Shown: positions 8,933-17,990, numbered from the stretch's first letter. The stretch: 32,995 nucleotides of DNA from Nitrosomonadales bacterium (GCA_016213335.1 JACRAQ010000002.1:1-32995), one strand, 5' to 3'. Notes: generated by a model not told the origin, from the letters alone. Program-made: numbers and translations.

Positions 8933-9645
8933 GAAAACGCACCGTAGCCATTATTCAGGCTCGCATGGGCTCTGCCCGCTTTCCCGGCAAAATGCTTGCC
9001 TCCCTCGGCGGACGCGCGCTGCTGGAGTGGGTGCTCCATCGCGTAACGCAAGCTGCCAGCCTGGACGAAACCATCCTTGCAACCTCGACACATACACGCG
9101 ACGACCCCTTGGCGAAATTATCGTAGAAATCTGGTGTGCAGGTATATCGCGGCTCTGAATCCGATGTGCTGGGGCGTTTTGTTGCAGCGGCTGAAATTTC
9201 ACGCGCGGAAACTGTAGTGCGCATCTGCGCCGACAACCCCTTCATTGATCCCGGAGAGATTGACCGGCTGATAGATTTTTTCAACTACAGCAACTGCGAC
9301 TATGCCTGCAACCATCTCGACCGGCTGGGCAGCCGCTATGCGGACGGCTTCGGCGCGGAGATTCTTGGCGCAGACCTGCTGCGCCAAATCGCCTCCAGAA
9401 CAACGGAAACAAGGTATCGCGAGCATGTCACGCTTTACCTCTGGGATCATGCGGGTGAATACAATTTGATGGCGGTGCCTGCGCCGAGTGCTTTGGCCTG
9501 CCCGGAGTTGAGCTTCGATGTGGACACTCCATCCGACCTGATTGAACTGGAGCATCTGGTTGCCGCAGGCATCAATCTGGAGACTCCCGCAGCAAGGATA
9601 GTCGAGCTGGCGTTGGCCCGCGTCAGCAATGGTGAGCAAAGGTAA
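8929..9645 (+). pseudogene. spsF: SpsF-type cytidylyltransferase, interrupted by an in-frame TAG
   Basis: Read through, this is a 238-residue CMP-sugar-acid synthetase of the SpsF/NeuA-like kind. It begins with GTG overlapping the neuB stop (GTGA) and shows TVAIIQARMGSARFPGKML and then LLEWVLHRV. After the stop the same frame continues with VQVYRGSESDVLGRFVAAA, ICADNPFIDP and SFDVDTPSDL. The break is a single TAG at 9124-9126, in the usual position of a variable residue before the conserved RGS-DVLGR block; reverting it to CAG gives a normal protein. The first piece has 65 codons and lacks the sugar-acid site. Restart at the GTG at 9136 would lack the CTP loop. It is either a recent nonsense mutation or a base-call error. 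Confidence 0.88.
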
Positions 9646-9648
9646 CAA

Positions 9649-10653
9649 TTGAACCCGTCAAACGAACCAGCAGCAAGAGTCAGCGGCATTGACCGGATCC
9701 GGGCATTTGCTGCCCTCTCGGTTATGCTGGCCCATACCAGCGGCCCATATCTGCCGGAAATTTTCCGCTATGTATTTACCGGAATGCCGGCGGTAATTGT
9801 TTTCTTTGTGATATCCGGGTTCTGTATCCATTACCCCTACGTGGCATCGCCGCTTCCCGTTCAGGCATTCTATTGCTCAAGGCTCATGCGAATCCTTCCG
9901 GTAGCGCTCCTGGGAATAGCGCTTGCCAGGATAAGCGGGCACCCGGATTTGCCGGGGTTCAGCTTTACGGGGCAATACATTCTGTGGAGCGTGAACTGTG
10001 AGCTATGGTATTACTTTCTTTATCCCGCGTTTTATTACCTGTCGCGCTTTATTTCCTGGCGCAGGCTGTTGCTGATTTCTTTCCTGATCTATGCCGTCCT
10101 GATCTACCTGAAGCCCGGAGATCAATCCGGAAACCTGCATTACACCTATAGCTGGAAAAATCTGTGGTTAATAGGCCTGCCCGCCTGGCTGGCGGGTTGC
10201 GTACTGGCTCAGGAGCTGCCTTTGTTTCAGCGAATCATCGGCACATGCTCGCATCGCTGGCTATGGCGCCTGACAGCAGCTTCAAGTGCATCCCTGCTGT
10301 GCTGGCTTACGCTCAACTCTCCCATCAAGTATTACTATTCGATGAACCTATTTGCCTTGCTTGTTGTTTTTTGGGTAGCTGTCGAGATTGCCGCCTCCCG
10401 GAAAGAGCTTGCGCCGAGTATATGGGACTGGATTGGGAAGTGGAGTTACTCCATTTACATCTTTCATGAGATTTGCCGCGTGTATCTCCAGATGGCGGGA
10501 ATAAATAGCTGGGTCAAGCTTCCTCTGATACTGGCCGGTTGTTATCTGGCATATCTTGTGGTGGAACTGCCATCACACAAGGCTGCAAAGGCCTTATTTC
10601 GCAAATCGAGGCACATGCTGCGGATAAACACCCCTCGCGGAGCTCTGGTATGA
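9649..10653 (+). CDS. Acyltransferase-3 (OafA/NolL-type) membrane O-acyltransferase
   Basis: A 334-residue polytopic membrane protein. It begins with the family block GIDRIRAFAALSVMLAHTS, whose histidine is a conserved acyltransferase-3 residue. Next come IVFFVISGFCIHYPY and SRLMRILPVAL, the usual RxxR-P region, and roughly nine to ten hydrophobic segments. It probably transfers an acetyl or other acyl group to a lipid-linked sugar at the inner membrane. The start is a TTG at 9649 preceded by AAAGG; no ATG is available before the first motif. It begins four bases after the broken cytidylyltransferase gene. Its stop overlaps the next start as ATGA. Confidence 0.87.
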   Translation: MNPSNEPAARVSGIDRIRAFAALSVMLAHTSGPYLPEIFRYVFTGMPAVIVFFVISGFCIHYPYVASPLPVQAFYCSRLMRILPVALLGIALARISGHPDLPGFSFTGQYILWSVNCELWYYFLYPAFYYLSRFISWRRLLLISFLIYAVLIYLKPGDQSGNLHYTYSWKNLWLIGLPAWLAGCVLAQELPLFQRIIGTCSHRWLWRLTAASSASLLCWLTLNSPIKYYYSMNLFALLVVFWVAVEIAASRKELAPSIWDWIGKWSYSIYIFHEICRVYLQMAGINSWVKLPLILAGCYLAYLVVELPSHKAAKALFRKSRHMLRINTPRGALV

Positions 10654-11963
10654 ATGACGCCAACATGGCCAAGATAGCCGGTGAAATAGAAAGCTATCTA
10701 CGCCGCCTGTTTCCGGTCTGCCGCAGCATTACCGGCAACGGCAACCGGGAAACCCTGCGCACCCTGCAGGAACTCATCCCGCTCACCCTGCATGAAGTGG
10801 CATCCGGCACCCAAGTCTACGACTGGACCATCCCGGACGAATGGAACATCCGCGACGCATGGATCGCTGCGCCGGAGGGCCGCCGCATCGTTGACTTCAA
10901 CGTTAGCAACCTGCACGTCGTCAGTTACAGCAACCCGGTGCGCGGGAGATTTACCTGGGTCGAGTTGCAACCCCACCTGCACACCCATCCCTCGTTGCCT
11001 GATGCGATTCCCTACCGCACCAGCTATTACAGGCGTGACTGGGGTTTCTGCCTTACCCATGCCCAATATCGTGAACTGGAACAACATGGCGGCCCTTTTG
11101 AAATCGTCATTGATTCCACGCTGGAGCCCGGCTCGCTCACCTACGGCGAGCTGCTGCTGCCCGGCCAGTCGAAGCAGGAAATCCTTCTCTCCTGTTACAT
11201 CTGCCATCCCTCCATGGCCAACGATAGCCTGAGCGGCGTGCTGCTCACGGCTTTTCTGGCACGGGAGTTACTGGCCCGCACTGATCGCCGTTATTCCTAC
11301 CGCATCGCCTTCGTGCCGGAAACCATAGGCGCCATCACCTACTGCGCGCGCAATGAAACCGCCATGCAGCAGATTGACACGGGTCTGGTCATCACCACTG
11401 TCGGCGGGCCGGGAAAGTTCGGCTACAAGCAAAGTTTTGAATCCAGCCACGCCATCAACCGCCTCATCGAGGATGTGTTGTGTGAAGCTGGCGTGGATTA
11501 CCTCACCTACCCCTTCGACATTCATGGCAGCGACGAGCGCCAATATTCATCACAGGGCTTTCGCATCAACGCGGCAACTCTTTGCCGTGACCGTTATTAC
11601 GAATACCCCCAGTACCATACCTCCTTGGACAACCTGGATTTCGTCACCGGAAAACAGATTGCCGAAACCCTGGCACTTTATATCCGGCTGATAGACAAGC
11701 TCGAAGCCCGGCGCATCTACCGCAACCGCATTCCCAACTGCGAAGTGATGCTCTCGCGGCACGATCTCTACCCGGCGACAGGCGGCGCCCAACGCCCTGA
11801 GCTTGGCGGACGGTCGGAACTGGACCTGATTCTCTGGCTGCTGTTTCTCTGCGACGGAAAGCTCGACATGAATGCCATTGCGCGCCGATTGGCGGTCTCA
11901 CTGGACACCCTGATTACCATCGCTGACAAGCTGGTATCCAGGGGTGCGCTTGAAGCAGCCTGA
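10650..11963 (+). CDS. DUF4910/DUF2172 aminopeptidase-like zinc protein with C-terminal winged helix
   Basis: A 437-residue protein of the M28-like aminopeptidase family that recurs in surface polysaccharide loci. FPVCRSITGNGNRETL (21-36) is the N-terminal signature. Candidate zinc ligands are H186 and D192 (CYICHPSMANDSLSG), E224 (FVPETIGA), D295 (HGSDERQY) and H323 (YHTSLDNLD). The last 80 residues form a helix-turn-helix-like segment. No signal peptide is seen, so it should act in the cytoplasm. The family has no settled function; an amidase or deacylase acting on an N-acylated sugar is one possibility. The start ATG at 10650 overlaps the acyltransferase stop (ATGA); an earlier in-frame start is open but encodes nothing typical. 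Confidence 0.82.
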   Translation: MNDANMAKIAGEIESYLRRLFPVCRSITGNGNRETLRTLQELIPLTLHEVASGTQVYDWTIPDEWNIRDAWIAAPEGRRIVDFNVSNLHVVSYSNPVRGRFTWVELQPHLHTHPSLPDAIPYRTSYYRRDWGFCLTHAQYRELEQHGGPFEIVIDSTLEPGSLTYGELLLPGQSKQEILLSCYICHPSMANDSLSGVLLTAFLARELLARTDRRYSYRIAFVPETIGAITYCARNETAMQQIDTGLVITTVGGPGKFGYKQSFESSHAINRLIEDVLCEAGVDYLTYPFDIHGSDERQYSSQGFRINAATLCRDRYYEYPQYHTSLDNLDFVTGKQIAETLALYIRLIDKLEARRIYRNRIPNCEVMLSRHDLYPATGGAQRPELGGRSELDLILWLLFLCDGKLDMNAIARRLAVSLDTLITIADKLVSRGALEAA

Positions 11964-11964
11964 C

Positions 11965-12951
11965 ATGGCCAAGACCTACCGACTGCAATCTGCCGCCCTC
12001 GGGCCCGAATGGGATGGCCTTGTGGCCGCATCCGATGACGCGACAATATTTTCCACCTCGGCCTACCTGGCGCATACCGGGTGCAGGCTTGGGCTCTACT
12101 ATTGCTACAACGCCGACGAACTCCGGGCTGGCATCGCCGTGATCGAAAGCGCTGATGGAGAGAACGCGGTGATGGATGACCTGGTGATTTACGGCGGGCC
12201 ATTCTTTGGGCCGCCAACGAACGGCCAGAATCGGGCGCAGCGCATATCGGAGCGATTCGAGATCGCCACTTTCATTGCCGAGGCGCTGGCAACCCGCTAC
12301 CGTGACATCTCTTTCGCCCTTGCTCCCTCTGTCACCGATGTGAGGCCTTTCCTCTGGCACAACTATGGCCAGACGCATGACCGGTATGCAGTGGATGTTC
12401 GCTACACCTCTTATCTCGACATTGCCGATTTCGCGCAGGCTCACAAGCTTGAAGACATTGCCGCTTATGGGGAAGCCTCATCGGCACGGCGCCAGCAGGT
12501 GCGATACGCCCGCCGGGATGGTGTGGCAACAGAACTCTTTGATGATGTGAATGCATTCGTCGCTTTCTACCGCATGACCATGGAGCGCCAGGGAGAAGCC
12601 GTTGAAACGGAAAAGCTCGACCGGATGGAAGCGCTTGTGGCCGGATTGATCGGCGCCGGAGCGGCGCGCATGTTTGTTTCCCGCACGCGCGAGGGCGCTC
12701 CCGGCAGCATTGCCGTATATGCTTTTGACCGGCGGCGGGCTTATTACCTGTTTGGGGCGAGCGACCCCGCCCTGCGGGACTCGCCCGCTGGCACCGCCGT
12801 GCTGTGGGACGCGTTTACCGCCTTGGCGAAAGAGGGGATCACCCAGATAGACCTGGAGGGCGTCAATAGCCCGCGACGCGGGTGGTTCAAGCTCAGCTTC
12901 GGCGGCGACTTGCGAGCCTATTATCAAGTTTACAAAAAAGATGCCCCATGA
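11965..12951 (+). CDS. GNAT/FemAB-like acyltransferase
   Basis: A 328-residue cytoplasmic protein with two GNAT-like halves, as in FemAB and the acetyltransferase-6 (BioF2-like) group. The second half contains SIAVYAFDRRRAYYLFGASDPALRDSPAGTA, then ITQIDLEGVNSPRRGWFKLSFGG, which fit the acyl-CoA or aminoacyl-tRNA binding core and the FemAB-like C-terminus. It probably attaches an acyl or aminoacyl group to an amino sugar; the amino-ulosonate made by KdnA is an attractive but unproven acceptor. The ATG at 11965 comes one base after the DUF4910 stop and is preferred over a GTG seven codons upstream. Its stop overlaps a 17-codon ORF. Confidence 0.78.
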   Translation: MAKTYRLQSAALGPEWDGLVAASDDATIFSTSAYLAHTGCRLGLYYCYNADELRAGIAVIESADGENAVMDDLVIYGGPFFGPPTNGQNRAQRISERFEIATFIAEALATRYRDISFALAPSVTDVRPFLWHNYGQTHDRYAVDVRYTSYLDIADFAQAHKLEDIAAYGEASSARRQQVRYARRDGVATELFDDVNAFVAFYRMTMERQGEAVETEKLDRMEALVAGLIGAGAARMFVSRTREGAPGSIAVYAFDRRRAYYLFGASDPALRDSPAGTAVLWDAFTALAKEGITQIDLEGVNSPRRGWFKLSFGGDLRAYYQVYKKDAP

Positions 12952-13001
12952 TCGAATCCGTTTCAATCAATAGCGGCGCCCTTGATGAAAGTAGCCAATG
13001 A
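12948..13001 (+). CDS. Possible 17-codon micro-ORF linking two genes by ATGA overlaps
   Basis: The ATG at 12948 overlaps the preceding stop as ATGA. The frame encodes MIESVSINSGALDESSQ, and its stop overlaps the ATG of the radical SAM gene at 12998, again as ATGA. The whole 46-base spacer is therefore bridged by one tiny reading frame. It may serve only to hand ribosomes to the next gene, or it may encode a short peptide. It could also be chance. It has no ribosome-binding site of its own beyond what coupling would supply. Confidence 0.35.
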   Translation: MIESVSINSGALDESSQ

Positions 13002-14140
13002 AAACTAATCAAAACAATACCGGAGATATTCCCGTTATCGCCCAAGCCGCGCCCGTAGCCGAAAGTGTTGGCGAGCGTTATATCCCGATCAACAAGGGGC
13101 ATTTTGACCTTGATACACCTGAGCGCACTCTGGCTTTCAGCGAAAAGCTCTCCAGGGGTTGGTCGAAAGAGTATGAGGAATACCGACGTCTATGGGTTGA
13201 TTTGGCGAAAACCAGACAGATACGCGACTACCCACTCTTGGTGGACTTGGAGCTTTCTTCCAAGTGCAACCTGCATTGCCCGATGTGCTACACCATTACG
13301 GAAGAGTTTCTCAGCAAGGTGGATAAGCAGTACATGGACATTGGCCTCTTCAAAAAAATCATTGATGAGATCGCCGGCAAGGTTTTTGCGGTACGTTTAA
13401 GTTTGCGTGGCGAATCCACATTAAACCGTCATTTTATAGAAGCGATTGCTTATGCCAAGGGAAAGGGCATCAAGGAAGTTTCTACACTTACTCACGGCAA
13501 GAAGTTTACTGGCGATTTTCTTCGCAAAGCAGTGGAAGTTGGAATTGACTGGATCACCATTTCTATAGATGGAACAGGGGAAACCTATAACCGTATTCGC
13601 CAGCCCCTCACATGGGAAGACACGCTGGGGCGATTGAAGGAAATCAAGGCGCTCAAAGACGAGCTGGGTATAGTCAAGCCCGTCATCAAGGTGCAGGGAA
13701 TATGGCCCGCGATTCGGGAGAATCCATCCGCATACTACAATGCGCTGGAGCCTTACACCGATTTGATCGCGTATAACCCATTGATTGACTATCTGCGCAA
13801 GGACTCTGAAATTATCTATGAAGATAATTTCGCCTGCCCGCAACTCTACCAGCGCCTGGTTATCGGCAGCGACGGTAAGGTTATGATGTGCAGCAATGAC
13901 GAAGACTCGTTGAACGTGGTGGGCGACGCCTACACCCAAAGCATTCACGAAATATGGCACGGTGATGCATTGAACCGTGTGAGGGAAATACATGCTCGCC
14001 GGGATGGGTTTAAGGATATTCCCGTCTGCCGTGCCTGTTATTACCCGCGTAAAGCCGTACCGGACGAGACTGCAATGGTGAATGGCCGGACGATAGTGAT
14101 TGAAAACTATGTCAACCGTGCGCAGGAAGTAGGTAAGTAA
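12998..14140 (+). CDS. Radical SAM protein with SPASM-type C-terminal domain
   Basis: A 380-residue protein. The radical SAM cluster motif is CNLHCPMC (C90, C94, C97), inside LVDLELSSKCNLHCPMCY, and ITISIDGTGETYNRIR is typical of the SAM barrel. The C-terminus holds C280, C298, C344 and C347 in the pattern of SPASM auxiliary Fe-S clusters (CPQLYQRLVIGSDGKVMMC, then VCRACYYPRK). Such enzymes carry out radical chemistry on peptides or small molecules; in polysaccharide loci the substrates are mostly unknown. It is followed by a second radical SAM gene 65 bases on. A role in modifying a sugar or sugar acid is inferred from context only. Confidence 0.88.
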   Translation: MKTNQNNTGDIPVIAQAAPVAESVGERYIPINKGHFDLDTPERTLAFSEKLSRGWSKEYEEYRRLWVDLAKTRQIRDYPLLVDLELSSKCNLHCPMCYTITEEFLSKVDKQYMDIGLFKKIIDEIAGKVFAVRLSLRGESTLNRHFIEAIAYAKGKGIKEVSTLTHGKKFTGDFLRKAVEVGIDWITISIDGTGETYNRIRQPLTWEDTLGRLKEIKALKDELGIVKPVIKVQGIWPAIRENPSAYYNALEPYTDLIAYNPLIDYLRKDSEIIYEDNFACPQLYQRLVIGSDGKVMMCSNDEDSLNVVGDAYTQSIHEIWHGDALNRVREIHARRDGFKDIPVCRACYYPRKAVPDETAMVNGRTIVIENYVNRAQEVGK

Positions 14141-14205
14141 CAATTACTGTTAGCTCTTGAATCCGTTGCTTGCATCAGGCATGTCAATTAAAGAGGTTTC
14201 TGCAA

Positions 14206-16293
14206 ATGCTCGAAACAAATGTTTCTGAAAATCGTAAGGCTATTATCTATTTGGCAGACTTGACACACACCGGTGTTACTGTTGCCACCGAAAGCTTCCC
14301 CCTCAATATTGGGCTAGTTGCGTCATACGCAAAAAGACACTTGGGGGATGCTATCGAAGTGCGCTTGTTCAAGTATCCGGAAAAGCTCATTACAGCGCTA
14401 AAAGATCGCGTTCCGGATATTCTTGGCTGCAGCAACTACGTTTGGAACAGCAACTTATCGGAATGGATGCTCGGCTATGCAAAACGCCTGAACCCAGAGG
14501 TAGTAACTGTTCAAGGCGGAACGAATTATCCATTCAGCCCGTCAGGGCAACTGGAATTTCTACGTACCCATCTCAATACCGACTTCCATGTTTACTATGA
14601 AGGCGAGGTTGCCTTCCTCCAATTCCTGAGGCGATATCTGGAAACTCGCAGCCTGGAAGGAATGAAGCAGGCGCCAATTGAGGGGTGCCAGTACCTGTCG
14701 CCTTACGATGGCTCGCTTGTGTCTGCCCCGGCTGCGGTGCGAATCAAGGAACTGGATGATATTCCATCGCCCTATACAACAGGAATTCTAGACGAATTCT
14801 TCGATGGGAAGCTAACACCAATGATGGAAACGACTCGCGGTTGCCCATTCGCATGCAACTTTTGTAATGCGGGAGACAAGTACTTTAACAAGATCAACAT
14901 GTTCTCTCTTGAATATTTCCTGGCCGAGCTTGAATACATAGCCCCTCGTATTTCTGCGGTTGGCGTGTCGCACCTGACTTTGGCGGATAACAATTTTGGC
15001 ATGTACCCTCGCGATGCTGACATTTGCCATGCAATAAAAGATGTGCGGGACAAATATGGGTGGCCCATGGGCCTTATCGCGACGACCGGCAAGAACAGCA
15101 AGGAACGTATTATCAAAGCAACAGAGATTCTTGGCCCGTCGCTTCTGGTGAGCATGTCCGTCCAATCTACAAATCCCGTAGTGCTCAAGAACATCAAGCG
15201 TGACAACATTAAGCTTGACCATTACAAGCAGATTAATAAAACCCTTACCCAACAAGGGCGCACCGGAATGGCAGAAGTTATTCTGCCGTTGCCGGGCGAA
15301 ACATACGAATCATTTTTGAGTGGGATCGAGTCACTAATTGAAGCCGGCGCAGCCAAGGTAACCTCATACACGATTCAGTTGCTTTACGGCACGGATTACA
15401 AGGAGCCGGAATACCGCAAAAAATGGGGTTACGTTGGGAAGTGGCGCCAGATACCCTACGATTTTGGGGAATATGGGGGGGAACGTGTTTTCGACGCGGA
15501 AGAAGTTGCCGTTAGCAACAATACCATCAGCTTCAATGATTATCTAAACATTCGCGGCTTTGCACTCACTACCGAGATTGCATTCAATAACTACATATTC
15601 CATGAAATTCTGCGATACATTCAAGAATATGGAATTTCTTCATTCAAATGGCTCCGGATGGTATGGGACTGCAGGGAAAACTTCCCGGAAGAAATCCAGA
15701 ATGTATTTGCCAGTTTCATTGCTGATACAAAAAACGAGCTTTTTGATACCGAGGCAGACCTCCGGCTCTTTTATGGCAAACAAGAGAATTACGAGCGTCT
15801 GGTCCGGGGTGAAATCGGTGGCAATGTCATTTTTAAGCACAAGACGATGGCGCTGACGCAGCATATTGCTCCATGGTTAAAATATATTACTAAAACCGCC
15901 GAGAACCTTGTAAAGCTCAGCACTCCGGACGAGCGCGAAATGGAACAAGCTGCCACCGAGATCGCGGAAATACGTTATTACCTTGAATGCAAGCTGAACG
16001 GCATTCTTGACAGCACCAGCACCGAGCCTATCATCGCACGCTTCCACTATGACATTCTGGCTTGGATGAAAGATGAAAACGGCAGTCGCTTGCGCGATTA
16101 TTACCGCCCCGGAGGCGTGAGTATTTCCTTCCATTTCAGCGATCAGCAGTTGACCGAGCGCCGAGACGGCTTCCAGCGTTACGGAACACATCTTCTTGGA
16201 TTGACCAAGATTCTGCAGCGGATTCCATCACACGACCGCCTTTTCCGCCAAGTAGCTTATGCTACCGGCCAGATAGCAGTGCCCAGCACTTGA
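14206..16293 (+). CDS. Large radical SAM protein, B12-binding-domain type
   Basis: A 695-residue protein. The N-terminal 180 residues look like the Rossmann-type B12-binding fold found ahead of radical SAM domains (NIGLVASYAKRHLGD, then VTVQGGTNYPF and YEGEVAFLQF). The cluster motif is RGCPFACNFC (C213, C217, C220), followed by LTLADNNFGMYPRDADI and ILPLPGETYESFL, typical of this group. A canonical DxHxxG cobalamin lower-ligand motif is not visible, so B12 may bind without it or not at all. The last 250 residues are unassigned. The start ATG at 14206 has AAGAGG nine bases upstream; a TTG 12 codons earlier is less likely. The stop overlaps the next start as TTGA. Confidence 0.88.
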   Translation: MLETNVSENRKAIIYLADLTHTGVTVATESFPLNIGLVASYAKRHLGDAIEVRLFKYPEKLITALKDRVPDILGCSNYVWNSNLSEWMLGYAKRLNPEVVTVQGGTNYPFSPSGQLEFLRTHLNTDFHVYYEGEVAFLQFLRRYLETRSLEGMKQAPIEGCQYLSPYDGSLVSAPAAVRIKELDDIPSPYTTGILDEFFDGKLTPMMETTRGCPFACNFCNAGDKYFNKINMFSLEYFLAELEYIAPRISAVGVSHLTLADNNFGMYPRDADICHAIKDVRDKYGWPMGLIATTGKNSKERIIKATEILGPSLLVSMSVQSTNPVVLKNIKRDNIKLDHYKQINKTLTQQGRTGMAEVILPLPGETYESFLSGIESLIEAGAAKVTSYTIQLLYGTDYKEPEYRKKWGYVGKWRQIPYDFGEYGGERVFDAEEVAVSNNTISFNDYLNIRGFALTTEIAFNNYIFHEILRYIQEYGISSFKWLRMVWDCRENFPEEIQNVFASFIADTKNELFDTEADLRLFYGKQENYERLVRGEIGGNVIFKHKTMALTQHIAPWLKYITKTAENLVKLSTPDEREMEQAATEIAEIRYYLECKLNGILDSTSTEPIIARFHYDILAWMKDENGSRLRDYYRPGGVSISFHFSDQQLTERRDGFQRYGTHLLGLTKILQRIPSHDRLFRQVAYATGQIAVPST

Positions 16294-17990
16294 ACAATAA
16301 TATTCGCATCATAGCCCTTACTCCGTATTCGGAAATCAGCGGCGAGACGATTCTGATCGGGGCCAATTGCACCGATGCTTCCTTTGGCAGAACATTTGGC
16401 GGCCTGCATCCGGCCATGATTTCACCTTACAGGGATCACGCGGCTATCGAACAAGCATCCCAATATTGCTGGGGAGCCGCACTTAATATCTGCGGCAGCC
16501 TGTCGGAACAGCTCAATCGTATCCTGGGTGTAAAGCGCGGCCCGCTTTATTGGGAGGCTCTGCTACTGCCATGGCTTGTCGCGTGGGTGGAGAACCTGTA
16601 CGACCGCTACCTGCGGCTTGATTGGGTGCGAAAAAATATGCCGGATGGGATCCTAGAATTGCCTCATGTGATACTGCCTGCCCCCCTCTATCAAAAATCT
16701 TTTGATGTTTGGTGCCAATCACACCCCCACTCGGTCAACGCATCCATTTATAGCCTTCTCATCGGATGTATGGGCATGCAGAATAATGTGCGCTTCCTGG
16801 GAATACCCCCGGAGGAAACCCGCACGGCAAGCGGCATTTCTGGCAGGCAAAAGCTGAAAGGATTGGTCAAACGATATGCGGGCTCTTTAATCAAACCAAG
16901 CCCTTTTAAGCAGGCAGGTATCAACTGCACCGAACTTATGCATGAATCTGTCAAGGATTCGGGTTTCGCCGCACAGGATTTGGATCGTGGCTCCTTGCGC
17001 ATCGAACAGCCGCAGGATGAGTTTAAGAAGATATTGGCGATCCTCACAGCCAAGACGCTTCCATCCGCCCTTTTCGAGGAGTACCACGCGCGTAGCGCCT
17101 ACGCGCAACAGCTGATACAAAAACGAAAAATTCACACCCTATGCATTTCAAATACATTTTGGGGCAACGATACCATCAAGTATGTTCTGGCTGAACTCCG
17201 GGAATCAGGCGCCCGAGTGCTGGGGCGACAACATGGCTCAGGTTATGGAAACTATGAGCTCAATACGCCAGAACAGATAGAGCGGCATCTAACCGACATC
17301 TTCATTACTTGGGGCTGGACAGACAAGCGTCACTGCCAAACTTTACCCTTGCCCGATCCTAAGTTATCTGGCCTATCTGACATTCACGCGGCAGCAAACG
17401 ATAATATTTTATTTATTGGATCGCACGGTGGAATGTACATGTTTCGGTATCAGAGCTACGTTATTCCGGAATTTGTCTATGATCGGTATGCGCCCATGCA
17501 GGGAATTTTCCTTAATGCGCTCAGCAAGGCTGTCAGAAGCCGTATAGTCTACCGGCCATACCTTGTGGAGTATGGGTGGGGAGAGCGGGAAAGATTGAAG
17601 CGGTTTCAGCCCGGAATTCGCTTTGATTCTGCCCCGCAAGCAATCAAGAGCATGTCTCGATGTTCCCTGGCAGTGATTGACCACCCAGGAACCTCTCTCT
17701 TGGAAGCTTTGGTCATGAATACGCCTACCATCGCATACTGGGAGCCGGAACAATCTCCGATGCGAGCCGAAGCGCAGCCCTATTTCGAGCTACTCAAAGG
17801 CGCAGGCATCCTTTTTGATAGCCCGGAAGAAGCCGCCAAGCAGGTAAATTCGGTTGCGGGCGATCCGCAATCCTGGTGGAAAAATAACGCTGTACAGGCT
17901 GCTCGCAGGAATTTCTGCCGCCGCTTCGCTTGGGCAGAACCCGATTGGAAGCCTTACTGGGTAAATGCGTTAAAGAATAGAACCTCCTAG
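16290..17990 (+). CDS. LIC12162-family surface carbohydrate transferase
   Basis: A 566-residue protein that I recognise as the LIC12162-type putative transferase first noted in Leptospira O-antigen loci. The N-terminus (IIALTPYSEISG, later RGPLYWEALLLPWL) fits this family. The C-terminal half looks like a GT-B-type transferase: GRQHGSGYG, FITWGWTD and a SLAVIDHPGTSLLEALVMNTPTI block that resembles the nucleotide-binding half of CDP-glycerol or Kdo-like transferases. Its biochemical activity is not established. The start is a TTG at 16290 overlapping the radical SAM stop; no other start lies near the N-terminal motif. It probably adds the modified sugar made by the preceding genes. Confidence 0.78.
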   Translation: MNNNIRIIALTPYSEISGETILIGANCTDASFGRTFGGLHPAMISPYRDHAAIEQASQYCWGAALNICGSLSEQLNRILGVKRGPLYWEALLLPWLVAWVENLYDRYLRLDWVRKNMPDGILELPHVILPAPLYQKSFDVWCQSHPHSVNASIYSLLIGCMGMQNNVRFLGIPPEETRTASGISGRQKLKGLVKRYAGSLIKPSPFKQAGINCTELMHESVKDSGFAAQDLDRGSLRIEQPQDEFKKILAILTAKTLPSALFEEYHARSAYAQQLIQKRKIHTLCISNTFWGNDTIKYVLAELRESGARVLGRQHGSGYGNYELNTPEQIERHLTDIFITWGWTDKRHCQTLPLPDPKLSGLSDIHAAANDNILFIGSHGGMYMFRYQSYVIPEFVYDRYAPMQGIFLNALSKAVRSRIVYRPYLVEYGWGERERLKRFQPGIRFDSAPQAIKSMSRCSLAVIDHPGTSLLEALVMNTPTIAYWEPEQSPMRAEAQPYFELLKGAGILFDSPEEAAKQVNSVAGDPQSWWKNNAVQAARRNFCRRFAWAEPDWKPYWVNALKNRTS

